This document shows positions 24,645 to 31,591 of a stretch of 50,244 nt of DNA, piece after piece. Origin of the DNA: Candidatus Woesearchaeota archaeon (GTDB lineage Archaea > Nanobdellota > Nanobdellia > Woesearchaeales > DSVV01). The position numbers and the translations under genes are program-made. The stretch spans positions 1-50,244 of the forward strand of contig JAGVYW010000033.1 of the NCBI GenBank assembly GCA_018303075.1. The letters are read 5' to 3'. Position 1 is the stretch's first letter, and every line of letters starts with the position of its first letter. The notes beneath the pieces are model-generated. The model did not search any database. It was not told where the DNA came from and saw only the letters and a program-made list of their open reading frames with translations.

Positions 24645-24920
24645 TTATCCAACTGCTCTTCGCACATCAATAACATCAACAGAAATTACTCCTTTGATTG
24701 CTGCAATCTTTTTTTCTAATTCTTCTGTTGAGCCTTTGCTTTCATCCATAACCATTATGAGATTTAATGAGTTTAATCCAAAAGCTATTGGCTTAATTTC
24801 AACTTTTCCTAGAATTGCGTCGTGTTTTTCAATCAATTTTTTTGCTTCTTGCTCAATATGCTTTAAATCTTCTTCTGGAGATTCAGGCATTACTTTGATA
24901 GTTACTATAACATCTGCCAT
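24645..24920 (-). CDS. Elongation factor 1-beta (aEF-1B)
   Basis: The 91-residue protein matches archaeal EF-1beta, the guanine nucleotide exchange factor for EF-1A: ADVIVTIKVMPESPEEDL, the PIAFGLNSLNLIMVMDE strand, and SVDVIDVRRAVG at the end. It follows a zinc-ribbon gene on the same strand by 30 bp. This is the common archaeal pair. Confidence 0.93.
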   Translation of the reverse strand: MADVIVTIKVMPESPEEDLKHIEQEAKKLIEKHDAILGKVEIKPIAFGLNSLNLIMVMDESKGSTEELEKKIAAIKGVISVDVIDVRRAVG

Positions 24921-24950
24921 TTTTTGTTCCTCGCATATTATTTATTTTTA

Positions 24951-25121
24951 TTAGTTTGGTCCTGTAAATCCACAGTTGCTGCATTTATACTGTGCTGCAA
25001 TCTCCCGAGCATACTGTGATCTAGTTATCTTTACTTTTCCGCAGCTTGGGCATGGAAATGTAACTGAGCCAATTTGATTAGTAACTTCTGATCCTGTTGA
25101 AACACATACTAATTTTGCCAT
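24951..25121 (-). CDS. Zinc-ribbon RNA-binding protein, 56 residues
   Basis: The small protein begins MAKLVCVSTGSEVTN, has the pairs C-P-S-C (FPCPSCGKVKITRS) and C-S-N-C (YKCSNCGFTGPN), and ends after the last ribbon. It matches the archaeal zinc-ribbon family (COG2888-like) that sits next to EF-1beta and is thought to bind RNA. GGAGGG lies about 7 bases before the ATG at 25121. It is the first gene of the pair with aEF-1beta. Confidence 0.88.
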   Translation of the reverse strand: MAKLVCVSTGSEVTNQIGSVTFPCPSCGKVKITRSQYAREIAAQYKCSNCGFTGPN

Positions 25122-25240
25122 TTGAATAATCCCTCCATATTAAAATAATCTCCAATCAATTATCTCTGCAAATTAAGTCTGATAGTATCTATTGGTTTTA
25201 TGACCTATTTAAAAAGTTTTAGGTTTAAAAAAATCATTAA

Positions 25241-25250
25241 CTTTAAATAT
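25241..25250 (+). promoter_or_regulatory. TATA box of the transketolase genes
   Basis: CTTTAAATAT lies 21-30 bp before the ATG at 25271. No Shine-Dalgarno is visible, which fits a leaderless transcript. Confidence 0.4.
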
Positions 25251-25270
25251 CTCTCAATATAATCGATATT

Positions 25271-26170
25271 ATGCAAAAAAAAGCTGCAAAGAAAGAGATG
25301 ATTAAAGAAGCGTCCAGTGAAATCAGTATAAAAAAATTGGAATTGACTGCAAATAAAATAAGACAGGATATCATCAAGATGCTTTTTGCTGCAAACTCTG
25401 GTCATACTGCTGGTCCATTGGGAATGGTGGAGATTTTTACAGCACTTTATTTTAAAATTCTTAAACATGATCCAAAAAATCCAAAACTTGAAGATAGAGA
25501 TAGATTAATCCTTTCAAATGGTCATATTTGTCCTGTACAATATGCATGCATGGCAAATTCAGGATATTTCCCAGAAAAAGAACTTCTTACTTTACGAAAG
25601 ATAAATACAAGATTACAAGGGCATCCGAATAGATTAGATCTGCCAGGATTAGAAAATTCGTCTGGGCCATTGGCGCAAGGTTCTTCGATTGCTGCTGGAA
25701 TTGCACTAGCTGCAAAGATGGACAGAAAAGATTATACTGTATTTTGTTTGATGAGTGATGGAGAACATCAAGAAGGACAGATATGGGAAGCATTGATGTT
25801 TGCTGGCAATAAAAAATTAAATAATTTTATAGGAATAATCGATAGGAACAATATACAAATAGATGGTTATGTTGAGGATATAATGTCTATTGAACCATTA
25901 CGGCAAAAATTAGAGGCATTTAATTGCAATGTTTATGAGATGAATGGCAATGATATGAAAGAAGTTGTTGTTACACTTGAAAATGTACTCAAAAATAGAA
26001 ATAAAACAACAAGACCAAGTATAATTATTGCAAAAACAGTGCCAGGCAAAGGAATAAGTTTTATGGAGAATAAATATGAATGGCATGGCAGGCCTCCAAA
26101 AAAAGAAGAAGCTGAGGCAGCATTAAAAGAATTGCAAGCAGAACGAGAAATTATTATCAATAAAAGATGA
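25271..26170 (+). CDS. Transketolase, N-terminal subunit
   Basis: The 299-residue subunit binds the thiamine diphosphate pyrophosphate end: GHTAGPLGMVEIFTALYF, LSNGHICPVQYA, SSGPLAQGSSIAAGIALAAK, and the cofactor motif LMSDGEHQEGQIWEAL...IIDRNN. Archaea often encode transketolase as two genes split between the PP and Pyr domains, as here. The enzyme moves two-carbon units between sugar phosphates; in an organism without a full pentose phosphate path it supplies ribose or erythrose phosphates. The C-terminal subunit follows after 22 bases. Confidence 0.93.
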   Translation: MQKKAAKKEMIKEASSEISIKKLELTANKIRQDIIKMLFAANSGHTAGPLGMVEIFTALYFKILKHDPKNPKLEDRDRLILSNGHICPVQYACMANSGYFPEKELLTLRKINTRLQGHPNRLDLPGLENSSGPLAQGSSIAAGIALAAKMDRKDYTVFCLMSDGEHQEGQIWEALMFAGNKKLNNFIGIIDRNNIQIDGYVEDIMSIEPLRQKLEAFNCNVYEMNGNDMKEVVVTLENVLKNRNKTTRPSIIIAKTVPGKGISFMENKYEWHGRPPKKEEAEAALKELQAEREIIINKR

Positions 26171-26192
26171 CGAACATTGCGAGGAATTTTTT

Positions 26193-27173
26193 ATGTTAAA
26201 CAAAGATTTACATTTAGTTGATGATTTAAGCAAAGCTGAAAAAGCTGCAACACGAGACGGTTTTGGAAAAGGTCTTTTAGAATTAGGAGAAAAAAACAAA
26301 GATGTCGTTGGATTATGCGCTGATCTAAAAGAATCAGTAAGAATGAACTGGTTTGCTGAAAAATATCCTGAAAGATATATTGCAGTTGGTGTTGCAGAGC
26401 AGAATTTAGCGGGTGTTGCAGCGGGATTAGCATTTGCTGGAAAAATTCCTTTTGCAAGCTCTTTTTCAGTTTTTTCTCCTGGAAGAAATTGGGATCAATT
26501 GCGTGTTAGTATATGTTATAGCAAAGCAAATGTGAAGTTGTGCAGTTCTCATGCTGGATTAACTGTTGGCGAAGATGGAGCAACTCATCAGGCATTAGAA
26601 GATATTGCAATCACTAGAGTTTTACCAAATCTTGTAGTTATTGTTCCAAGCGATGCTTTAGAAACAAAAAAAGCAACGATTGCAATAGCAAAATATCAAG
26701 GACCTGTGTATATGCGATTTTCTCGTGAGAAAACTCTTGTTTATACAACTGAGCAGACGCCATTTGAGATAGGAAAAGCGCTTGTTTTAAAAGAAGGAAA
26801 TGATGCAACTGTGATTGCCTGCGGTATAATGGTTGCAGAAGTATTGAAAGCAGCTGAGGTTTTGGAGAAAGAAGGTATTTCTGTTGAAGTTATTAATAAT
26901 CATACAATCAAACCAATTGATGTTGAAACTATTATTAATTCTGTGAAAAAAACAAAAGCTGTTGTAACAGCAGAAGAACATCAGAAAACAGGCGGTTTAA
27001 GAGGGGCAGTGTTGGAATTGCTTGCTGAGTATGATGTAATGGCTGTTTCTGGCTATGTTGCAGTAGAAGATAAGTTTGGAGAATCAGGAACTTCTGTAGA
27101 ATTGCTTGAGAAATATGGATTGACTGCTGCAGATATTGTTGAAGAGGTCAAGAAAGTTGTGAAGAAAAAATAA
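26193..27173 (+). CDS. Transketolase, C-terminal subunit
   Basis: The 326-residue partner carries the Pyr domain with the catalytic Glu in YIAVGVAEQNLAGVAAGLAF, then SSHAGLTVGEDGATHQALED and RFSREKT. It ends in a transketolase C-terminal domain (VIACGIMVAEVLKAAEVL to the end). GAGGAA at 26181-26186 precedes the ATG by 6 bases. Together with the preceding gene it makes a complete heterodimeric transketolase. DXP synthase is a relative, but the split form and the GEDGATHQ block favour transketolase. Confidence 0.93.
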   Translation: MLNKDLHLVDDLSKAEKAATRDGFGKGLLELGEKNKDVVGLCADLKESVRMNWFAEKYPERYIAVGVAEQNLAGVAAGLAFAGKIPFASSFSVFSPGRNWDQLRVSICYSKANVKLCSSHAGLTVGEDGATHQALEDIAITRVLPNLVVIVPSDALETKKATIAIAKYQGPVYMRFSREKTLVYTTEQTPFEIGKALVLKEGNDATVIACGIMVAEVLKAAEVLEKEGISVEVINNHTIKPIDVETIINSVKKTKAVVTAEEHQKTGGLRGAVLELLAEYDVMAVSGYVAVEDKFGESGTSVELLEKYGLTAADIVEEVKKVVKKK

Positions 27174-27345
27174 TGATTTTTATTGTCTCCAAACTGATAC
27201 TAACACAGAGATATGTAATTATCTTAATAATAATATTGCTGTGCGTTTTGCAAAAAATAACATAGTCATTCCTAATATTGAGTTGAAATTTGTCAGAAAT
27301 AAAGTTGACATGGTTTCTTGATTAATAATTATAAGAGGATGCTTC

Positions 27346-27420
27346 ATGAAATCTACTGATGAGCTGCAAGAGTTGCGCTTAAAAGAATGGAAACAGCAGA
27401 ATCAAGATGAACGTTTTTGA
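27346..27420 (+). CDS. Possible 24-residue micro-ORF
   Basis: ATG at 27346 is preceded by AGAGGAT (27334-27340), a weak ribosome-binding site, and the peptide (starting MKSTDELQELRLKEW) is a charged amphipathic helix. It may be a real micro-protein or the 5' part of a broken gene, since the frame stays open after the stop. I do not recognise it. Confidence 0.2.
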   Translation: MKSTDELQELRLKEWKQQNQDERF

Positions 27421-27571
27421 AAGGAAAAAGTAGAATTTGAAAAAAGATATCTTTGCAATTGTTTGTTGGTTATCTCTCTTGTTAATAATTCTTACTTTCT
27501 TATAAGTTTTCATTGTGAGATTACTTAAATCGTAATACCTATGGTACAATTCGTAATAAAATACAGTAAAG

Positions 27572-27580
27572 CTTATAAAT
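27572..27580 (+). promoter_or_regulatory. TATA box of the aspartate kinase gene
   Basis: CTTATAAAT lies 23-31 bp upstream of the ATG at 27603, with no Shine-Dalgarno, consistent with leaderless transcription. Confidence 0.45.
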
Positions 27581-27602
27581 AATCGTAAAATTCTTTTAAT
27601 CT

Positions 27603-29111
27603 ATGGGCATTTCAACAGATCCTTCAATAGACCAAATTATTGTTAAGATAGGTGGAAGCAGCTTGGCAATAGCTGAGCACTTTCAGATGGCTTATCAATT
27701 ATATCATGCAGATAAAAGAAGAAAATTCTTTGTAGTTTCTGCGCCAGGTGTAGGTGCGAAGAAAAGTAATATCAAGTATAAACTAACAGATCTGCTTATT
27801 TCTCTTGCAGATAGATATGAAACAGACCATTATGGAAATAAAGCTGCTGCTGTAGAAGCAAAAGGTTTGGAACAGTATGATAAAAATAGTTTAGAATCAT
27901 TAGTTATGCAAATATTTGAAGAGATGGGTGCTTTTCTTGGTTCTGCAAATCCTGCAAATCCTGTTCGTGAACAATTGCAGGCTGCATTGAATGACTTTTC
28001 TTCATCAGATTCAAGGCAGCATTCTGCTAATGTACAAAGATTAGGGGAAGCATTTTCTCAGGAAATACTTTATCAATTATTTAAAAGAAATGGTATTGAA
28101 AATGTTAAAAAATTATCAGCTGCTGATTTTCTTGTTGTTAATGGAGGCAATCCTCTTGATGGTGTTGTTTACTTAGATAATACTCTTGATAATCTTAGAA
28201 GATGGAAAGCTGGCAGTAATTTTGATCCTGAATGTGTATATATTGTTGATGGCTATAATGGCAGAACTGTTGATGGCGGTGTTTCATTGCTTGCAAGAGA
28301 TGGTACAAATAAAACACAGGTTTTGTTGGCAATTGGTTTAGATATTCAATATTGTGAGAATATAAGTGATGTTGAACGTATCTTTTCAGTCAATCCAAAG
28401 CTTGTAGAGAATCCAAGACCAATTGAATCTATCACAATACGAGAACAGATTGAGCTATCTGCGAGAGGCTGTGGAAAAGTGTTTCAAGCATCTGCGCTTT
28501 CATTAATGCAGCAAGCTGGCATTTATCCAACAATTGATGTAAAATCATATGCAAATGCTGACAAAACAGGTACATTGATAGTATATACGCGAAATCATTA
28601 TGAAACTCCATTAGTTGGCATTGGCTTGCGAGAAGCAGTAACAAATATTACAATTACTGATCCAACAATGGCAGATACTCCAGGGTATGTTGCAAAAGTT
28701 CTAGAACAAATAGCACAGATGGATATTAATCTTTTGCATATGCGTTCTGGTGAGAATCAAATCACTTTGTATATTGCAGATGATTCTTATAAAGGAAAGT
28801 TTAGACCAGATGAGATAGTTAGTAGAATTTCAAATAATACTGGAGTAAATAGTAATGCTATTGAAGTAGAGTATAATAAATCAATATTAGGTGTAATCGG
28901 TGAGGGGATTGATGCTAGGTTACAGCATAAGATACAAGGTGTATTGCTTGATAATGATATTAGGATGCTTCCTTATGTTGATAGTTCAAGTGTTAGTGTT
29001 TATTTTGTTGTTCATAGAGAAGATGCTAAAAAAGCAGCAAATGTTTTATATAATGCATTTTTTAAACAAGACGAATTCCACTTGTCTATTGACAGGTGGT
29101 GGAATTCGTAA
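27603..29111 (+). CDS. lysC: Aspartate kinase
   Basis: The 502-residue enzyme starts with the kinase motif VKIGGSSLA (K15, G17, G18, S19) and contains the helical insert typical of monofunctional aspartokinases, then GGVSLLARDGTNKTQVLLA and the substrate segment SDVERIFSVNPKLV. Two ACT domains follow (about 340-410 and 420-490), where lysine or threonine usually bind for feedback control. It makes aspartyl phosphate. No other gene of the pathway is nearby. The last ten residues (HLSIDRWWNS) lie beyond the usual end of the ACT domain and are encoded by a hairpin. Confidence 0.92.
   Translation: MGISTDPSIDQIIVKIGGSSLAIAEHFQMAYQLYHADKRRKFFVVSAPGVGAKKSNIKYKLTDLLISLADRYETDHYGNKAAAVEAKGLEQYDKNSLESLVMQIFEEMGAFLGSANPANPVREQLQAALNDFSSSDSRQHSANVQRLGEAFSQEILYQLFKRNGIENVKKLSAADFLVVNGGNPLDGVVYLDNTLDNLRRWKAGSNFDPECVYIVDGYNGRTVDGGVSLLARDGTNKTQVLLAIGLDIQYCENISDVERIFSVNPKLVENPRPIESITIREQIELSARGCGKVFQASALSLMQQAGIYPTIDVKSYANADKTGTLIVYTRNHYETPLVGIGLREAVTNITITDPTMADTPGYVAKVLEQIAQMDINLLHMRSGENQITLYIADDSYKGKFRPDEIVSRISNNTGVNSNAIEVEYNKSILGVIGEGIDARLQHKIQGVLLDNDIRMLPYVDSSSVSVYFVVHREDAKKAANVLYNAFFKQDEFHLSIDRWWNS
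29071..29109 (+). repeat. Hairpin at the 3' end of the aspartate kinase gene
   Basis: ACGAATTCCAC (29071-29081) and GTGGAATTCGT (29099-29109) are perfect 11-bp arms. The interior adds TTGTC/GACAG pairing around TATT. The stop codon begins at the last base of the right arm, so the repeat encodes the C-terminal tail. It may be a terminator hairpin or an inserted small palindromic element. Confidence 0.55.
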
Positions 29112-29162
29112 GCGTCAAGAACCACCTTAGGTGTTATCGATAAGCATGCCACTGGTTTATAA

Positions 29163-29309
29163 TTATGCCTTACCTAGGATTCTGAATACTTTTGTTCCGC
29201 ATTTAGGGCAAACGCCTTTCATAGCTTTCATGCCATTTTTCATAACTGTTTCTTTCCCGTCTTTTATTTGCACTGACATTTTACATTTCATACATCTTCC
29301 TTCTGTCAT
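29163..29309 (-). CDS. DUF5679-like zinc-ribbon protein, 48 residues
   Basis: The small protein begins MTEGRCMKCKMSVQIKDGKE and has the pairs C-M-K-C and C-P-K-C, with the family pattern KNGMKAMKGVCPKCGTKVFRILGKA at the end. It fits the DUF5679 zinc ribbon found widely in archaea; the function is unknown. AAGGTGGT lies about 5 bases before the ATG at 29309. It faces the aspartate kinase gene. Confidence 0.82.
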   Translation of the reverse strand: MTEGRCMKCKMSVQIKDGKETVMKNGMKAMKGVCPKCGTKVFRILGKA

Positions 29310-29321
29310 ATTATACCACCT

Positions 29322-29393
29322 TTATTTCAATTGAAAACTCTTAAGCTGTGCCATAATTTCCAGGCATTTTTGCTTCCTAATATGATTTCTCAT
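29322..29393 (-). CDS. Possible 23-residue leader ORF before the DUF5679 gene
   Basis: An ORF beginning MRNHIRKQKCLEIM ends 12 bases before the DUF5679 start. A TATA-like TTTTTATATTAG on the minus strand lies about 30 bp upstream of its ATG. It could be a translated leader peptide or a small protein in an operon. There is no family evidence. Confidence 0.25.
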   Translation of the reverse strand: MRNHIRKQKCLEIMAQLKSFQLK

Positions 29394-29538
29394 ATATCAT
29401 AATTCATAAAACAGGTGTTCTAATATAAAAATGTATTGGAAATAATTTTTTTGCAAAGACAAAAAAATTAAGATTTAGGGATTCTGGATTGTGGTAATCA
29501 ATAACTATAATAATAACTTACTATTTTTCTATGTAAAT

Positions 29539-29612
29539 GCCCGTGTAGTATAGCTTGGATAGTACACAGCCCTGCGGAGGCTGTAGCCGGAGTTCAAATC
29601 TTCGCACGGGCG
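29539..29612 (+). tRNA. tRNA-Arg (anticodon GCG)
   Basis: All four arms pair. The acceptor stem is GCCCGTG (29539-29545) with CACGGGC (29605-29611). The anticodon stem CAGCC/GGCTG encloses the loop CTGCGGA, giving anticodon GCG for CGC/CGU. The T stem CGGAG/CTTCG surrounds TTCAAAT. The discriminator is G29612 and CCA is not encoded. No intron is present. Confidence 0.93.
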
Positions 29613-29614
29613 TT
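29593..29614 (+). repeat. 22-bp direct repeat, copy 1 (tRNA 3' end)
   Basis: The T-loop to acceptor part of tRNA-Arg plus two bases (TTCAAATCTT...CGGGCGTT). An exact second copy lies at 29693-29714. tRNA 3' ends are the usual attachment site of tyrosine-recombinase elements. Confidence 0.8.
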
Positions 29615-29618
29615 AATC

Positions 29619-29648
29619 GTGTGGCTCTTACGAAGTAAGAAGCCACAC
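29619..29648 (+). repeat. Strong hairpin after tRNA-Arg
   Basis: GTGTGGCTCTTAC (29619-29631) pairs with GTAAGAAGCCACAC (29635-29648), a 13-bp stem with one bulged base and a GAA loop. It is followed by TTGTTTTCTTTTG and may end the tRNA transcript or belong to a mobile-element scar. Confidence 0.6.
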
Positions 29649-29663
29649 TTGTTTTCTTTTGAT

Positions 29664-29684
29664 CAAACTTTTCGTAAAAGTTTG
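29664..29684 (+). repeat. Second hairpin between the tRNA repeat copies
   Basis: CAAACTTTT (29664-29672) and AAAAGTTTG (29676-29684) are perfect 9-bp arms around CGT. With the first hairpin it fills most of the 78 bp between the two direct-repeat copies. Confidence 0.6.
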
Positions 29685-29692
29685 CCGTTGAT

Positions 29693-29714
29693 TTCAAATC
29701 TTCGCACGGGCGTT
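29693..29714 (+). repeat. 22-bp direct repeat, copy 2
   Basis: Exact copy of 29593-29614, displaced by 100 bp. It carries the tRNA T-loop and 3' acceptor strand without the rest of a tRNA, as at an att site after integration and loss of an element. Confidence 0.8.
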
Positions 29715-29752
29715 TTATTTCTGTTGTTTTTTTTAAAATTCTTTTCTATACT

Positions 29753-29760
29753 TTTATATA
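29753..29760 (+). promoter_or_regulatory. TATA box of the DUF2062 gene
   Basis: TTTATATA lies 25-32 bp before the ATG at 29785, with no Shine-Dalgarno, consistent with a leaderless transcript. Confidence 0.5.
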
Positions 29761-29784
29761 CTTTGAATTTATTGAATAGATTTT

Positions 29785-30396
29785 ATGGGAGAATATTACA
29801 ATGCACTAAAAGAACATTTCAAAAGACATCATGAAACAATGAAAGAACATAGCAAACGCTTTATTTATCATGTTGATTTTCATAGAAAAAAGATTTATGA
29901 ACATGGAAAAAGGATAGTGAAAAGAGCAAGCTTCAAAGAAATCTACAAAGAATGGTATGCGCAAGTTGCAGAAGTCAAAACACAACCGTATGAGATTGCT
30001 TTTGGTCTAGCATTGGGGCTGTTTCTTGGGATATTGCCAACACTTGGGTTTCATATACTTCTGGCATTATTGATTATTGCAATATTTCGTATTAATAAGG
30101 TTGCTTTATTCATTGGACTAGCTTTGACAAATCCATTGGTTACACCTGTTATCTATTCTGCAAGCTTAAAAATAGGAGGGTTGATCCTTAATACACCCAA
30201 TATTGAAGTATCTTTTAATCTAATAACATGGGGTTATATTAAACATTATATCAAACCATTTCTTATAGGTAATATAATTCTTGCAACAGCTGCTGGGCTT
30301 ATATCATATGCTATTACATATTATTTTGTAAAATATTATAAAAACAAAATTCTCATTAAAATAAAAAATGGGGGAAATGATATAGAAGAAACTTAA
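29785..30396 (+). CDS. DUF2062 membrane protein
   Basis: The 203-residue protein has a His/Lys-rich N-terminal helix region (1-65) and then the DUF2062 domain: QPYEIAFGLALGLFLGILPT, GFHILLALLIIAIFRINKVAL, FIGLALTNPLVTPVIYSASL, and a last helix at about 160-182. DUF2062 proteins are small inner-membrane proteins of unknown biochemistry, sometimes linked to glycan or lipid metabolism. It opens the long plus-strand envelope cluster, but has its own promoter. It lies 70 bp after the tRNA repeat copy. Confidence 0.82.
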   Translation: MGEYYNALKEHFKRHHETMKEHSKRFIYHVDFHRKKIYEHGKRIVKRASFKEIYKEWYAQVAEVKTQPYEIAFGLALGLFLGILPTLGFHILLALLIIAIFRINKVALFIGLALTNPLVTPVIYSASLKIGGLILNTPNIEVSFNLITWGYIKHYIKPFLIGNIILATAAGLISYAITYYFVKYYKNKILIKIKNGGNDIEET

Positions 30397-30476
30397 TGAA
30401 ACAATAAACTATATATATCATTAAGCGTAGAGATTTTACATAGTTGGAAAAGTGCCAAATATAAAGAGGTTGCATA

Positions 30477-31538
30477 ATGGAAAAAGAGTATCTTATTCAA
30501 CATTTAATATTGTATGTAGATTTTCAGCTAGAAAATGGGTATGAATTAAAAGATATTGCTGATGCACTATTGCACTATGGCTATAAGAGAGAGATTATTT
30601 CTGAAATAATAAAACATTTTAAGGATAAACAGCAGAGAAAAATTATTAAAAAACTTCCAAACAGAGATAAAGAGATAATGAGAGAGGATATGGCATTATA
30701 TATACAAAATATGCTTATAGACTATATCAAGAAACAACAAAAACTTAGTTTTTCTTTGAAATCAATTGAGCGTGCATTGATACAAGTTGGGCATCATAGA
30801 GATGTTGTGCAGAAAGCTATAAAAACAATCAAAAGAGGAGAATATGTTGATTTTCAGCAATCAACTGAAGTTAAAAAATATCCATTGTCTCTTTTATTTG
30901 TATTGATGTTTATAATAAGTATAGCAATTATCTTTATGATTTCTGTTGCAACAAATGAGAATATATTATTAGTATTTATTACATTTACCCCATTGTTTAT
31001 TGGATTAATTCTGCTTTATGCGTTGGTTACGCTTATTGCTAATAAAATAATAATTACAATAACACCACCAATTGTTCTTATTGCAGTTATTGGTGTATTT
31101 TTTTATCTTTCAAATACAACAACAATTTACAAAAATACAGATATGCAGATACTTCTTGGATTAAATATAGTAATAGCGTTCTTTGCTGCACTTATTATAT
31201 CAATCTTTGGAAAAACTAATCTAAAATATTCATCGAAAAAAGATAGAAAAATCAATAATAATTCAGGTAATAATTCAAATGATAATTCTGAGGATCATTC
31301 TGAACTTAAAGAACATATTAATAATGATGAAAAAGAAGTTCATCAAGTTCATACTCATGCTTCTCATAGTACACATGATTTAATCAATATATTAGAAGAT
31401 GAAATAATTGAAAACAGAGAGATTGAATCTAATATTAATAATGAATTCGATAAAAGCAAAGAATTTAGTAAAGAATCAAATAATAGTGAAAAAAAGCTAA
31501 AAAAAGAAAAGATTAAAATAAAGGAGTTTTTACCATAA
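30477..31538 (+). CDS. Membrane protein with two N-terminal helical repeats
   Basis: The 353-residue protein begins with two related helical units (about 5-45 with GYELKDIADALLHYGYKREI, and about 75-115 with SFSLKSIERALIQVGHHRDV). These resemble each other in length and in the [A]-L-x-x-x-G-[YH] core, so they may be a duplicated interaction module. Four membrane helices follow (roughly 137-160, 165-190, 194-215, 222-243), then an Asn/Asp/His-rich tail. AGAGGT at 30464-30469 precedes the ATG at 30477. No family is recognised. A TATA-like run near 30411 suggests a separate promoter. Confidence 0.65.
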   Translation: MEKEYLIQHLILYVDFQLENGYELKDIADALLHYGYKREIISEIIKHFKDKQQRKIIKKLPNRDKEIMREDMALYIQNMLIDYIKKQQKLSFSLKSIERALIQVGHHRDVVQKAIKTIKRGEYVDFQQSTEVKKYPLSLLFVLMFIISIAIIFMISVATNENILLVFITFTPLFIGLILLYALVTLIANKIIITITPPIVLIAVIGVFFYLSNTTTIYKNTDMQILLGLNIVIAFFAALIISIFGKTNLKYSSKKDRKINNNSGNNSNDNSEDHSELKEHINNDEKEVHQVHTHASHSTHDLINILEDEIIENREIESNINNEFDKSKEFSKESNNSEKKLKKEKIKIKEFLP

Positions 31539-31591
31539 TATTATTTTTAAACAAATTTTAAAGATAAAAAGTCAAAAAAGGGTGTAATAAA

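Larger units (their letters stand above)
27174..27602 (+). other. Gene-poor stretch with short coding remnants
   Basis: No convincing full gene is present. Plus-strand 27165-27320 is open for about 50 codons without a start (ending NKVDMVS-stop) and may be a fragment. A 24-codon ORF lies at 27346-27420. After its TGA the same frame continues open into a stretch that could form a membrane helix (around 27436-27507), which suggests a small gene broken by a stop. The right end holds the promoter of the aspartate kinase gene. Confidence 0.4.
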
